From the NCBI RefSeq assembly GCF_016908465.1, contig NZ_JAFBDY010000003.1, positions 62,001 to 126,000 of the forward strand: a stretch of DNA of 64,000 nt, written 5' to 3'. Under the pieces are notes generated by a model. The model made no database searches, was not told the origin of the DNA, and was given only the letters and a program-made list of their open reading frames with translations. This stretch comes from Lysinibacillus composti (GTDB taxonomy: Bacteria; Bacillota; Bacilli; Bacillales_A; Planococcaceae). Positions 36,894 to 46,213 of the stretch are shown here, in pieces (positions within the stretch are counted from its first letter, which is position 1; each line of letters opens with the position of its first letter). The translations under genes and the position numbers were made by a program.

Positions 36894-39026
36894 TTAATTT
36901 TTGGTTACGACTAATTCACCTTGTTCTAACTTCACTTCAATTGTCTCGCCTGGTAATACTTCACCTTTAAGCAACTCTTTAGCAACAGCAGTTTCTACAT
37001 TACGTTGGATAAAACGTTTTAAAGGTCTAGCACCAAACTGAGGGTCAACTCCGTGTTCAACCACCCATTCCACAACGTCTTCATCTACAGTTAGTGTGAC
37101 TTCTTGTTCAGCCACTCGTTTTTGTAGTTGCTCCATATACTTCCAAGTAATTGCATTAAAATGTTCAGAAGTTAACGCATGGAACATTATTATATCATCA
37201 ACACGGTTCAATAATTCTGGTTTAAAATGTCCGCGTAGTTCTGTCATAACTAACTCTTCAACGTTTACTTGTTGTGATGGATCTGATTCAAGTAAATAAT
37301 GTGAACCAATATTGGATGTCATGATAACTACTGAGTTTGTAAAGTTCACAAGTCGCCCTTGACTATCCGTAATACGTCCATCATCAAGTATTTGTAAAAG
37401 AATATTCGCAACGTCTGGGTGAGCTTTTTCGATTTCATCTAGTAATACAACAGAGTATGGGTTTCGGCGAACCGCCTCTGTCAATTGTCCCCCTTCTTCA
37501 TAACCGACATATCCAGGAGGTGCACCTACTAGTCGAGAAACACTATGCTTTTCCATGTATTCACTCATATCAATTCGAATAAAATGTTCTTCCGAATCAA
37601 ATAATTGAGCAGCCAGTGCTTTTGCAAGTTCAGTTTTCCCTACCCCAGTTGGACCTAAAAAGATGAATGACCCAATTGGACGGTTCGGATCTTTAATACC
37701 TGCCCGTGCACGCCATACCGATTCAGTTACAAGGCGGACAGCATCGTCCTGACCTACAACGCGTTCATGGAGTGTTTCTTTTAGCCGCAATAATTTTTCC
37801 CGTTCACCTTCAACAAGCTTCGTAACAGGAATACCTGTCCATCTCGAAACGATAGCAGCAATTTCATCTGCAGTTACTTCCTCTCGTAGAATTCTCGATT
37901 CAGAATCATTTTTCAATGTTTCCTCTAATTGAGCCAATTCCTTTTCTAAAGATGGAATTTTACCATGTCTTAATTCAGCTGCCTTATTTAAATCATATTT
38001 ACTTTCCGCTTCTTCTAACTCTCTACGACTGCGGTCTAATTCTTCACGTTTTGCTTGAATCATTTGCAGTCCTTGTTTCTCAGATTCCCATTGGCTACGC
38101 ATATTTTCTGTTGATTCTTTTAATGATTTTAATTCCTCACGTAACGTTTCGAGACGTTTTTTGCTAGCTTCATCAGTTTCTTTTGTTAACGCTTGTTCTT
38201 CAATTTCTAACTGCATAACACGTCTTGTTACAGCATCTAGTTCTTGCGGCATCGAATCTATTTCAGTACGAATCATTGCACAAGCTTCATCGATTAAATC
38301 AATGGCCTTATCCGGCAAGAAGCGATCTGTAATATAACGATTAGAAAGTTGTGATGCAGCAATGATGGCGCGGTCATGAATCCGAACCCCATGATGAAGT
38401 TCAAAGCGCTCTTTTAATCCGCGCAAAATTGAGACTGTATCTTCTATAGAAGGCTCACGAACCATAACTTGTTGGAATCGTCTTTCTAGTGCAGGGTCTT
38501 TTTCTATATACATTCGATATTCATCTAATGTCGTTGCACCGATACAGTGAAGTTCACCACGAGCGAGCATTGGTTTTAACATATTGCCAGCATCCATGGC
38601 ACCATCTGTTTTCCCCGCACCCACGATCGTATGGATTTCGTCGATAAATAAAATGATACGGCCTTCTGATTCTTTTACTTCTTTTAACACACCTTTTAGT
38701 CGTTCTTCAAATTGTCCTCTGTAACTTGCACCCGCAATCAGTGCACTCATGTCGAGTTCATAAAGAATACAATCTTTCAAACCTTCTGGGACATCTTTAC
38801 GTACAATACGCTGCGCTAATCCCTCGACAATTGCTGTCTTCCCAACGCCCGGTTCTCCAATTAATATTGGATTATTTTTTGTTTTTCTTGATAAAATACG
38901 AATGACATTTCGTATTTCTTCGTCGCGTCCAATGACAGGATCCATCTTCCCATTTTTTACTTCTTCAATTAAATTACGACCAAATTGTTCTAAAGGTCGA
39001 CGAGTATCAGTCTGTTGAAATTGCAT
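36894..39026 (-). CDS. clpB: Disaggregase ClpB lacking the N-terminal domain
   Basis: Hexameric AAA+ chaperone that extracts proteins from aggregates with DnaK. 710 aa instead of about 860: the protein begins [19 protein letters not shown], directly ahead of NBD1. Walker A1 GEPGVGKTA (58-66), Walker B LFIDEIHT, full-length ClpB coiled-coil M domain (about 255-385), Walker A2 [11 protein letters not shown]-terminal D2 small domain [11 protein letters not shown]. No ClpP-binding loop seen. The start at 39026 has AAGGAGT exactly 7 nt upstream, so the short form is the designed product, not a sequencing artefact. Upstream lies a structured repeat and then a CtsR operator. Confidence 0.93.
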   Translation of the reverse strand: MQFQQTDTRRPLEQFGRNLIEEVKNGKMDPVIGRDEEIRNVIRILSRKTKNNPILIGEPGVGKTAIVEGLAQRIVRKDVPEGLKDCILYELDMSALIAGASYRGQFEERLKGVLKEVKESEGRIILFIDEIHTIVGAGKTDGAMDAGNMLKPMLARGELHCIGATTLDEYRMYIEKDPALERRFQQVMVREPSIEDTVSILRGLKERFELHHGVRIHDRAIIAASQLSNRYITDRFLPDKAIDLIDEACAMIRTEIDSMPQELDAVTRRVMQLEIEEQALTKETDEASKKRLETLREELKSLKESTENMRSQWESEKQGLQMIQAKREELDRSRRELEEAESKYDLNKAAELRHGKIPSLEKELAQLEETLKNDSESRILREEVTADEIAAIVSRWTGIPVTKLVEGEREKLLRLKETLHERVVGQDDAVRLVTESVWRARAGIKDPNRPIGSFIFLGPTGVGKTELAKALAAQLFDSEEHFIRIDMSEYMEKHSVSRLVGAPPGYVGYEEGGQLTEAVRRNPYSVVLLDEIEKAHPDVANILLQILDDGRITDSQGRLVNFTNSVVIMTSNIGSHYLLESDPSQQVNVEELVMTELRGHFKPELLNRVDDIIMFHALTSEHFNAITWKYMEQLQKRVAEQEVTLTVDEDVVEWVVEHGVDPQFGARPLKRFIQRNVETAVAKELLKGEVLPGETIEVKLEQGELVVTKN

Positions 39027-39044
39027 CAAAAACACTCCTTATCG

Positions 39045-39350
39045 ATTAGAAAAGCGGAGAACGCCCGTTTAGCTTCGCGTCTGCGAAAACGCCACGTCCT
39101 GTGGCATCACAGACGTGACTCACATCCTGTGAGCCCCAACAACTGGCCGACAAAAATGCCACGTCGGTGGTGTGGCATTTTCGACACTAGCACATCCTTG
39201 TGCGTCGTAGGGACCGTCAAAAGGGTTTTGCGCCTGTCGTTCCACTTTCGGCGCAGAAAATTATGTGATTTAAACTGAAATCACATAATTTTTGCCCTTG
39301 AAGGCGGTTTCGAAGTTGTCGAGAAGCTGGCGTTTACAGCTAGACACTGT
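39045..39350 (+). repeat. Structured element with two Bacillaceae-1-like modules upstream of clpB
   Basis: Opens with gaaaagcggag and closes with agctagacactgtt, as does the copy at 62.6 kb. Module 1 (39078-39133): outer CGTCTG/CAGACG, hairpins GCCAC-GTCCT-GTGGC and CTCAC-ATCCT-GTGAG, both with perfect RUCCU loops. Module 2 (39146-39203): ATGCCAC/GTGGCAT and GCACA-TCCT-TGTGC. A perfect 15-bp hairpin (39257-39271 / 39278-39292) follows. Ends pair through AACGCC/GGCGTT and AGCTT/AAGCT. On the clpB mRNA strand the loops would read AGGAC/AGGAT. Confidence 0.8.
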
Positions 39351-39398
39351 TAAAACTCCGAAAAACATCTATACTTTATAAATTGGCAACAATAATAG

Positions 39399-39415
39399 TT
39401 TGACCTTTTTTGACT
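39399..39415 (-). promoter_or_regulatory. CtsR operator for clpB
   Basis: Minus strand AGTCAAA-AAA-GGTCAAA: two direct heptads with 3-nt spacing, matching the CtsR heptad-repeat box of Firmicute clp genes. It lies 373 bp before the clpB ATG with the structured element between. Confidence 0.85.
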
Positions 39416-39534
39416 AATTTGATTATAGATTTTTTTAGGAAGCAATGCAAAAAAATAATCCATAATTTTTCACATTTTCACTATGATTCATATGTTATTA
39501 TTATCGTATAGCTGTGAGTTTTTTAACAAAAATT

Positions 39535-39550
39535 TGTGATTCTTTTCAAG
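39535..39550 (+). promoter_or_regulatory. Possible CRP/FNR-type half-palindrome before fnr
   Basis: TGTGA-N6-TCAAG, a partial match to TGTGA-N6-TCACA, 43 nt before the proposed start. Could be autoregulatory; the right half is poor. Confidence 0.3.
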
Positions 39551-39592
39551 AGGCAGACCCATTGCGAAGTTTCACTTTAAGGATGTGGTTTC

Positions 39593-40294
39593 TTGGTAAT
39601 GATGGATAATAGACCAACAAATTTTTACCAGCTATTTAAAAATCATGGATTGTTAATGAAAGTTGAAAAAAATCATCATATTTATCACGAAGGCAAAAAG
39701 GCGAATGATTTGTATTTTATTCAATGTGGAATTGTCCAAATTAGTAAAGAAACAGAGAATGGGAAAGAACTTACCGTCCGAGTATGTAGTAAAGATAGTT
39801 TAATAGGTGAAACTGATCTGTTTCACCAATTTAATAAACAAAACCATACTACTTCCGCAAAAGCGCTATCCTATACAGAAGTACTAACGATTAGCAAACA
39901 ATCTATAGAAATGTTTTTAACTGAACAACCAGCACTTATGATCGAATACTTAAAATTTCTTCAAAACGATAATTTAAAAAAGCAAAGTCAATTACGTGAT
40001 TTATTAATGAATGGCAAAAAAGGTGCCATTATTTCCACACTTATTCGCTTAGCAAACACTTTTGGCGAAGAAGTGGAAGCGAATAAAATAAATATCAATT
40101 ATCATGTAACTAATACAGAAATAGCGAATCTCTCTGCAACAACACGTGAAGCAGTAAATCGACTGTTAAATGAATTAAAAACACAAGAAATTATTTCACT
40201 GGATAAAGGTTCCATTACAATCAATGATTTTCAATTCCTAAAGGATGAAATTTGTTGTGAGGATTGTCCGATTTCAGTATGTAGAATCGATTAA
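39593..40294 (+). CDS. fnr: Crp/Fnr family regulator with C-terminal Cys cluster
   Basis: 233 aa. Cyclic-nucleotide-binding-like beta barrel (about 15-125), dimer helix, and winged-helix DNA-binding domain with VTNTEIANLSATTREAVNRLLNEL. The C-terminus CEDCPISVC (Cys 222, 225, 230) is a CX2CX4C cluster. Bacillus Fnr uses such a C-terminal cluster plus an Asp to hold a [4Fe-4S] centre, so oxygen sensing is likely. The start is taken as TTG at 39593 (AAGG 10 nt upstream); ATGs at 39599 and 39602 are alternatives. Divergent from clpB. Confidence 0.8.
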   Translation: MVMMDNRPTNFYQLFKNHGLLMKVEKNHHIYHEGKKANDLYFIQCGIVQISKETENGKELTVRVCSKDSLIGETDLFHQFNKQNHTTSAKALSYTEVLTISKQSIEMFLTEQPALMIEYLKFLQNDNLKKQSQLRDLLMNGKKGAIISTLIRLANTFGEEVEANKININYHVTNTEIANLSATTREAVNRLLNELKTQEIISLDKGSITINDFQFLKDEICCEDCPISVCRID

Positions 40295-40328
40295 AAACGA
40301 GGATGAATGAATCATCTTCGTTTTTTTA
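40293..40328 (+). terminator. fnr terminator
   Basis: AACGAgGATGA / TCATCtTCGTT arms and T7. Confidence 0.85.
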
Positions 40329-40393
40329 TTTTTTTGGGGCAGTTGCTCTGAAAGAAGACTTTTATGTTCACGTTAGTAGATAGCGTTTCATTG

Positions 40394-40915
40394 ATCTCAA
40401 GAAGACCTTTATTGTTGCTTGTATGAGGGAAGGTGGTCTTGATCACCTGATGAAGACCTTTTTCGATGTTGGTTTAATGAATAGTGGTTTTCATCGACCT
40501 GATGAAGACTCTTTTTGATGTTGGTTTGATGAAAAGTGGTTTTCATTGTCCTCATGAAGACCTTTTTTGATGTTGGTTTGATGAATAGTGGTCTTCATCG
40601 ACCTGATGAAGACCTTTTTTGATGTTGGTTTGTTGAATAGTGGTCTTCATTGTCCTGATGAAAACCTTTTTTGATGTTGATTTGTTGAATAGTGGTCTTC
40701 AGCAACCTGATGAAGACCTTTTTTGATGTTGGTTTGTTGAATTGTGGTCTTCATGTCAGTGATGAACAGCTTTTCACTTGGGGTTTTATTCCGAAATCCT
40801 CTTCATCCCCTTATGAACGGGTTTTCCCCAATGATTCCATCTCAAAAACCTCTTCATTCCCCTTATGAACGGGGTTTTCCCCAATGATGCTACTTCGAAA
40901 TCCGTTTCATCCTCC
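40394..40915. repeat. 52-bp tandem array of terminator-like hairpins
   Basis: Unit start cctgatgaag recurs at 40446, 40498, 40550, 40602, 40654 and 40706, exactly 52 bp apart, with diverged units before (about 40394) and after (period kept: ttatgaacgg at 40811 and 40863). At each unit junction GGTCTTCATC-gacct-GATGAAGACC folds into a 10-bp stem followed by T5-T6. In later units the stem shrinks to TTCAT/ATGAA. 52 is not a multiple of 3 and no frame runs through. Fills the gap between convergent fnr and yitW. Confidence 0.92.
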
Positions 40916-40941
40916 CTAATTTCTCAATGCCGTAACGGCAA

Positions 40942-40968
40942 CAAAAAAACGCCACACTCATTGTGGCG
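40942..40968 (-). terminator. yitW terminator
   Basis: CGCCACA/TGTGGCG arms with T7 on the minus strand. Confidence 0.85.
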
Positions 40969-40983
40969 CTCCATGTTTCTATA

Positions 40984-41298
40984 TTAGCGAATGCCTAGTG
41001 CCATTTTTGCATAACGTGACATCATATCTTTATTCCATGATGGTTGCCATACAATATTAACATCAACATCTTTTACTTCCGGTAACTCTCCAAGAGCTGT
41101 TTTAATTTGATCCACGATGACTGGTCCAAGTGGGCATCCCATTGAAGTTAGTGTCATTGTAATTTTACAAGTACCTTCTTCATTTAAATCTACATCATAT
41201 ACTAAACCTAAGTTAACAATATCAATTCCTAACTCAGGGTCAATTACATTTTCTAAAGCACCTAAAATACTTTCTTTCATATCTTGATCCATTGCCAT
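40984..41298 (-). CDS. yitW: Fe-S assembly factor, MIP18/SufT family (YitW)
   Basis: 104 aa DUF59 protein helping Fe-S cluster maturation or transfer. Family segments: VIDPELGIDIVNLGLVYDV, TLTSMGCPLGP (reactive Cys) and WNKDMMSRYAKMALGI at the C-terminus, nearly as in B. subtilis YitW. The start at 41298 has AAAGGGGA 7 nt upstream; 23 extra upstream codons overlap yitV and are excluded. Follows yitV by 34 nt. Confidence 0.92.
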   Translation of the reverse strand: MAMDQDMKESILGALENVIDPELGIDIVNLGLVYDVDLNEEGTCKITMTLTSMGCPLGPVIVDQIKTALGELPEVKDVDVNIVWQPSWNKDMMSRYAKMALGIR

Positions 41299-41332
41299 GT
41301 TTATTTCCCCTTTCCTAATAGTGTTAATTTTA

Positions 41333-42112
41333 TCATAACGAAACTTTAACTGCCAAATGTTGAGCAAGCCAATCCGTAACGGCTAGTACACCATTTCGAT
41401 TCACTTTATGTCCTTCACGTGGCTCTTCAATAAATTTTAGAGACTTTGGTGATTGTTCATAGTATGAACGAAGTTTTAGATAAAAATCATAAGTTGGTTG
41501 GAAAGGGACAACTTTATCTTTTTTACCATGATAAAAGAGTACTGGACGAGTGTTAAATGCTTTGGGCTCATTTGTAATATCGTATTCAGCTAAAGAGTGT
41601 TGAATTTGTTCTTTTTGCTGGCTTGTGATCGGTAATTTTATACCTTTCGCTTCGATCTGTTTCATTTGATAATCAGCTAATTCATTATATCCAGGTGCCC
41701 CCATACAAATCGCAGCTGTTCGAATCCAATCATACTTTTTCAAACAACCAGAAGTAACAATTCCACCCATAGACGTACCTGCAAGACCTATTTTATTTGA
41801 AGCTAGTAACCCTCTCGTTACAAGTTCTTCGTAAATTGTATTCACTTCTTTAATAGAAGATAAAACAATTTTCCAGAAATCTATGTTCATTTGCATTTCA
41901 TTTAATCCTTTAGAACGCTCACCATGTAAGTAAGCATCAGGCATGATGACACGCATACCTTTTTTAACAAATTGGTATGCATAATGCAAATTATGTTCCT
42001 TTGCACTTAAAAAGCCATGTAAAAAAATCACGACAGGAGTGCTTTCATTCATTTTTTCATCAAAAACATGTATTAAAGGTATGTTGCGCCACATATCATC
42101 TTGAACAATCAC
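41333..42112 (-). CDS. yitV: Alpha/beta hydrolase YitV
   Basis: Prolyl-oligopeptidase/dienelactone-hydrolase-like serine hydrolase, 259 aa. Oxyanion FLHGFLSAKEHN, nucleophile GTSMGG, Asp region YHGKKDKVVP and His in REGHKVNR are all present. The GTG start at 42112 follows GGAGG by 10 nt and aligns with B. subtilis YitV; an upstream in-frame ATG contains that ribosome binding site downstream of it. Substrate unknown. Divergent from yitU, upstream of yitW. Confidence 0.88.
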   Translation of the reverse strand: MIVQDDMWRNIPLIHVFDEKMNESTPVVIFLHGFLSAKEHNLHYAYQFVKKGMRVIMPDAYLHGERSKGLNEMQMNIDFWKIVLSSIKEVNTIYEELVTRGLLASNKIGLAGTSMGGIVTSGCLKKYDWIRTAAICMGAPGYNELADYQMKQIEAKGIKLPITSQQKEQIQHSLAEYDITNEPKAFNTRPVLFYHGKKDKVVPFQPTYDFYLKLRSYYEQSPKSLKFIEEPREGHKVNRNGVLAVTDWLAQHLAVKVSL

Positions 42113-42231
42113 TTTTATTACTCCTCCCTGAATAGCTTCCTTCATATTAACAAAAATTATATATAGTTACAAAATTTTGACGTATGGTTTCCTTAAAGTT
42201 AAAATCGATAGAAAGAAAGGAGAATTCCTTT

Positions 42232-43041
42232 ATGGAACGACATTTAATAGTATTAGATTTGGATGGTACATTACTAACCGATCAGCAAACCATTTCTGAA
42301 AAAACAAAAAATACCCTTTTTAAAGCTAGAGAAGCAGGGCATCAAATTATGATTGCAACGGGTCGACCGTTTCGAGCAAGCCAACTTTATTACAATGAGT
42401 TAATGCTTACAACGCCAATTGTTAATTTTAACGGTGCACTTGTCCACCATCCTAAAAATAAGTCATGGCAAACTGTTCATACGCCTATTGATATGAGCGT
42501 TGTACACGATGTAGTAGATTCTGTTGATAAATATCAATATGAAAATTTAATTGCCGAAGTAATGGACGACGTATTTCTACATGTTGAAAACCAAACAATG
42601 ATGGATATGTTTAATATGGGCGAACCACGAGTAACGATTGGCAACATTAAATCAACGTTAAATGAAGACCCTACCAGCCTATTAATCCATGCAGAAGAGG
42701 AAAAGGTAGCAATCATTCGAAAACATTTAGAAGATGTACACGCGGAAATGATTGAGCATCGTCGTTGGGGCGCACCTTTTCACATTGTTGAAATTGTTAA
42801 AAAAGGGTTAAATAAAGCAGTAGGAATTTCTCTTATTGCCAAAGAAATGAATATACCAAGAGAACGAATCATTGCGTTTGGTGATGAAGACAACGACTTG
42901 GAAATGATTGATTATGCAGGTATTGGTGTAGCGATGTCGAACGGAATCGATCAGCTAAAATCAATCGCAAACGCAGTCACTCTTAGCAATAATGAAGATG
43001 GAATTGCAGAACTTTTAATTGATAGATTAAAATTATCTTAA
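42232..43041 (+). CDS. yitU: HAD-superfamily Cof-type phosphatase YitU
   Basis: 269 aa. Motif I DLDGTLLTD (nucleophile Asp about 9), motif II ATGR, a C2B cap, motif III Lys in KKGLNKAVG, motif IV FGDEDNDLEMI. YitU-type enzymes have been linked to FMN-precursor dephosphorylation; specificity cannot be read here. The start at 42232 is fixed by AAAGGAG 9 nt upstream; 16 upstream codons excluded. Confidence 0.9.
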   Translation: MERHLIVLDLDGTLLTDQQTISEKTKNTLFKAREAGHQIMIATGRPFRASQLYYNELMLTTPIVNFNGALVHHPKNKSWQTVHTPIDMSVVHDVVDSVDKYQYENLIAEVMDDVFLHVENQTMMDMFNMGEPRVTIGNIKSTLNEDPTSLLIHAEEEKVAIIRKHLEDVHAEMIEHRRWGAPFHIVEIVKKGLNKAVGISLIAKEMNIPRERIIAFGDEDNDLEMIDYAGIGVAMSNGIDQLKSIANAVTLSNNEDGIAELLIDRLKLS

Positions 43042-43059
43042 TCAATTACGCTTTAGTGT

Positions 43060-43200
43060 AATTGTGTCCGGACTCAGAGCCGCGTTACATGTTGGTCACT
43101 CAGACATTGCCACAGAGGCTAACACGACGTTAGTCATTTCGCTGATGCAACAGGACGTTGAGTTTCCAGCAGTAAGTGGCGCTCTAGTCTGAGTTCAATT
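43060..43200 (-). repeat. Bacillaceae-1-like element between yitU and degV
   Basis: Read on the minus strand: hairpin CAAC-GTCCT-GTTG (43148-43160) flanked by GCTG/CAGC, then CTAAC-GTCGT-GTTAG (43119-43133). Outer arms ACTCAGA (about 43072-43078) and TCTGAGT (about 43188-43194). Flanking genes are both plus strand, so again antisense. Confidence 0.72.
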
Positions 43201-43313
43201 ATTACAGTCAAGCTGAATGAAGATAAAAGAATAGTTGCTGTTTTCCCTACTATCATCAATGAAGAATGACTGAAAATGACAAATTCATTTTCTTTCAGGA
43301 GGAGGTCGCAAAT

Positions 43314-44180
43314 ATGAAACTATTTGCAGATAGTGGTAGTGATTTACCAAAAGAATTTTATGAACAACATAATATTGAACTATTTCCGTTAAGAGTACAG
43401 TTAAATGGAAATGAATATCAAGATGTAAAAGATATTAATTCAAAAGAAGTTTACGATGCTATGAGACAAGGTGTGACACCGAAAACTTCTCAAGTTTCTC
43501 CGGAAATTTTTTTAAATGCATTCGAAGAGTTGGCTAAAAATAAAGAAGAAGGGTTATACATTGCCTTCTCTTCTAATTTATCGGGTACTTACAATACGGC
43601 TGTCATGATTGCTACACAGTTACGCGAACAATATCCAGATTTTAAGTTAAACATTATTGATTCGAAGTGTGCCTCTCTTGGTTGTGGACTCCTAGTAAAG
43701 GAAGCTGCAACGTTACGTGATCAAGGGGTCGCATTCAATGAAGTTGTGACACGAGTTGACCAATTAGCAAAACATATGACTCACCTATTCACAGTTGAAA
43801 ACTTAGACTATTTAGCTGCTGGTGGTCGTATTTCAAAATCCAGCGCCTTTATTGGTGGCCTTTTAAGTATTAAACCGATTTTACATGTGGAGGACGGCAG
43901 GCTCGTTCCGCTTGAAAAAATCAGAGGTCGCAAAAAAGCCATTAATCGAATTATTGAAATGATGGCAGAACGTGGTGGAGACTTTACAAATAAAATCGTT
44001 GGTATAAGCCATGGCGATGATTTAGCATTTGTACAAGATGTACAATCCTTAATTCAAGAAAAACTAAACCCAAAATCTATTGAGATTTCAATGGTTGGCT
44101 CAGTAATAGGAGCACACGCAGGTCCAGGAACAATTGCGATATTCTTTGCCGATAAAGATTATAAAGAAGTACTTTCATAA
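43314..44180 (+). CDS. DegV family fatty-acid-binding protein
   Basis: 288 aa, cytosolic lipid-binding protein of the DegV/FakB type, which presents fatty acids to a FakA kinase. Signatures: ADSGSDLP at the N-terminus, TSQVSPEIF, SSNLSGTYNTA, IDSKCASLGCG, GGRISKSSAFIGGLLSIKPIL and GAHAGPGT. The start at 43314 is fixed by AGGAGGAGG 7 nt upstream; 16 upstream codons excluded. No FakA gene here. Confidence 0.92.
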   Translation: MKLFADSGSDLPKEFYEQHNIELFPLRVQLNGNEYQDVKDINSKEVYDAMRQGVTPKTSQVSPEIFLNAFEELAKNKEEGLYIAFSSNLSGTYNTAVMIATQLREQYPDFKLNIIDSKCASLGCGLLVKEAATLRDQGVAFNEVVTRVDQLAKHMTHLFTVENLDYLAAGGRISKSSAFIGGLLSIKPILHVEDGRLVPLEKIRGRKKAINRIIEMMAERGGDFTNKIVGISHGDDLAFVQDVQSLIQEKLNPKSIEISMVGSVIGAHAGPGTIAIFFADKDYKEVLS

Positions 44181-44203
44181 ACCAACTGGTTCAGCATAAA
44201 ATT

Positions 44204-44234
44204 AAAACCCTTGCACATCTGCAAGGGTTTTTTT
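44204..44234. terminator. Bidirectional terminator between degV and oppA
   Basis: 11-bp arms AAAACCCTTGC and GCAAGGGTTTT, 6-nt loop, T7 on plus; A-rich on the other side serves the convergent opp genes. Confidence 0.9.
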
Positions 44235-44237
44235 CTA

Positions 44238-46055
44238 TTATTTTGATGCAGCGATTGGTTCTTCTGCTACTAATTCGATTTCATGTAATTCTGTTCCTTC
44301 CCCATAGTTTACGTTGTAGTTTTTCACACGCTTGTTAACCGGGAAAATCTCGTAACGGAACTGCATTGGGATCGTTGTCGCAACTTCCTCTAGATGTTCT
44401 TGGAATGCACGGAATTGCTCCGCACGATATTTTGTATCAAAAGCTGCTGGTGAATCAATATTTTTAATGGCCGTTTCTAATTCTTCAGAAGTGTATCGAC
44501 TGAAGTTGAATTCATCTGCTTTACCATATAACCCTGAAGGTGATGGGTTTGTCCCTGTACTCCACGCCCCCATAAAAATATCAATTTCTGGGTCATCCGC
44601 TTTCACTTTGTCGTAGAAAGAGTTGAACTCGATTAACCGACCAGTTGTTAAAGTAACATTCAAACCAACATCTTTCCAGTTCTGCAAGTAGTATGCCGTA
44701 ATTTCTTCTGCTGTTTCGTCACTTGTCATGGAAGCTAATTTTATTTCTAATTTTTTACCCTTTGGATCTTCTCGTAATCCGTCACCATTTACGTCTTTAT
44801 ATCCCGCTTCATCCAATAAGGCTTTTGCTTTCTCCGGGTCATACGTATATCCTTTTAATTGATCATCATGAAATTCAGTAAATACTGGGGGAATTAAAGA
44901 ATTAGCGCGGACACGTAAATTATTAAAGAACACTTCAGAAACTTGTTCGATATCTAAAGCATAGCCCATCGCTTGTCTTAACTTTTCGTTCCCCATCTTT
45001 GAATCTTCCAATTTTGTTACGACCGTATTATTCGCATAATCGTATTTCCCAACTTTAAATCCTAGATAAGAATAAAATAACTCTTGCCGACCTAATATTG
45101 TGATGTTATCGAGGTTTTCAATTTCAGGCATTTTAGTCGCATTAAAGCTTTGAACAATATCATATTCACCTGAAGCTATTGCTACAGAAATAGAACTTGA
45201 TGGTACTACTTTTACTAGAACACCATCTAATTTTGGTTTACCTTTCCAGTAATAATTATTTTTCACATATTGAACAGATTCACCTGGCACTATTTTATCC
45301 ACTTTAAATGGCCCAAGTGTCACCGGGTTTTTACGTACAGCATCGGATTGTATTAATTCATCGACAGGAATCTTTCCAATTTGATGACTTGGCGCTGCAT
45401 ATGTCCACAAGCCATCACCACCGTATGAAATGGCAGGTGATAATTGTTTAAAATGGATTTCTAAAGTTCTTTCGTCTATTTTTTTAATTCCTGAAATTGT
45501 ATCAGCTTTCCCTGCATTGTACTCTTCTGCACCAATTATATTTTTAAATTCTGTATTAAAACGAACACCTCTATAATCTGGATGCCCAATGATTTCATAA
45601 GGTAAAATTAAGTCTTCAATTTTTAATGGCTTACCATCTGACCATCTAACACCGTCACGAATTTTGATTGTTACTTTATTATTTTCATGGTCAACTTTCA
45701 TTGAAGCAATACCTTCATCTGTAATCATAAAGTTCTGATCGACCTCAAAAATTGAATTACTAGTCCAGCTCATTAAGTCGGAATCGTAACCATCTTCATA
45801 AAGCTCCCAGGAAAAGATTCCTTGAAAAGGTTCATCTTTCACCATGGCAACTTTAAGGACACCACCTTTAATTGGCTTACCATCATTTGTTACGGAAAGA
45901 TCTAGTATAGCCTCAGCCTCTGAAGATTTTTTTTCAAAAGTGACAGGGGTAGTTTCTTGATTTTCTTTCGCTGTTTCTTTATCACTTGCACAAGCTGCTA
46001 AAAGTAGAAGTAATGTTAGCATTAACACTAATAAAGATAAGCTCTTTTTCTTCAT
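44238..46055 (-). CDS. oppA: Oligopeptide ABC transporter substrate-binding lipoprotein
   Basis: 605 aa family-5 solute-binding protein. Lipobox LLAACAS (Cys about 22). SBP_bac_5 segments: DGVRWSDGKPLKIEDLI, GPFKVDKIVPGESVQYVKNNYYWKGKPKLDG, LRQAMGYALDIEQVSE, YDPEKAKALLDEAGYKD. It captures peptides outside the membrane and passes them to OppBC. Last gene of the D-F-B-C-A operon with a 158-bp gap, so it may also have separate expression. Peptide rather than nickel or dipeptide specificity is from size and family. Confidence 0.92.
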   Translation of the reverse strand: MKKKSLSLLVLMLTLLLLLAACASDKETAKENQETTPVTFEKKSSEAEAILDLSVTNDGKPIKGGVLKVAMVKDEPFQGIFSWELYEDGYDSDLMSWTSNSIFEVDQNFMITDEGIASMKVDHENNKVTIKIRDGVRWSDGKPLKIEDLILPYEIIGHPDYRGVRFNTEFKNIIGAEEYNAGKADTISGIKKIDERTLEIHFKQLSPAISYGGDGLWTYAAPSHQIGKIPVDELIQSDAVRKNPVTLGPFKVDKIVPGESVQYVKNNYYWKGKPKLDGVLVKVVPSSSISVAIASGEYDIVQSFNATKMPEIENLDNITILGRQELFYSYLGFKVGKYDYANNTVVTKLEDSKMGNEKLRQAMGYALDIEQVSEVFFNNLRVRANSLIPPVFTEFHDDQLKGYTYDPEKAKALLDEAGYKDVNGDGLREDPKGKKLEIKLASMTSDETAEEITAYYLQNWKDVGLNVTLTTGRLIEFNSFYDKVKADDPEIDIFMGAWSTGTNPSPSGLYGKADEFNFSRYTSEELETAIKNIDSPAAFDTKYRAEQFRAFQEHLEEVATTIPMQFRYEIFPVNKRVKNYNVNYGEGTELHEIELVAEEPIAASK

Positions 46056-46213
46056 TGACTTTCCTCCTTGTCTTGTATGTCCTGTACCAATATTGCAACT
46101 ATATATAATTGAACATATTTACTTATTAATAAATATGATGGTACCAAAGAATAGCTGTGTCATTTTAAACGTCTTTATTTGTTATGTTGTCCTTCTAGTC
46201 TCTAGAAAATCCA

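Noticed and set aside
39015-39278. Plus-strand frame of 87 codons upstream of clpB, considered as a displaced ClpB N-domain
   Set aside because: Wrong strand and the translation (His/Arg-rich) does not resemble the ClpB N-domain; it is the repeat read in frame.
40394-40915. CRISPR array
   Set aside because: Units are contiguous 52-bp tandem copies without unique spacers, and no cas genes are nearby.
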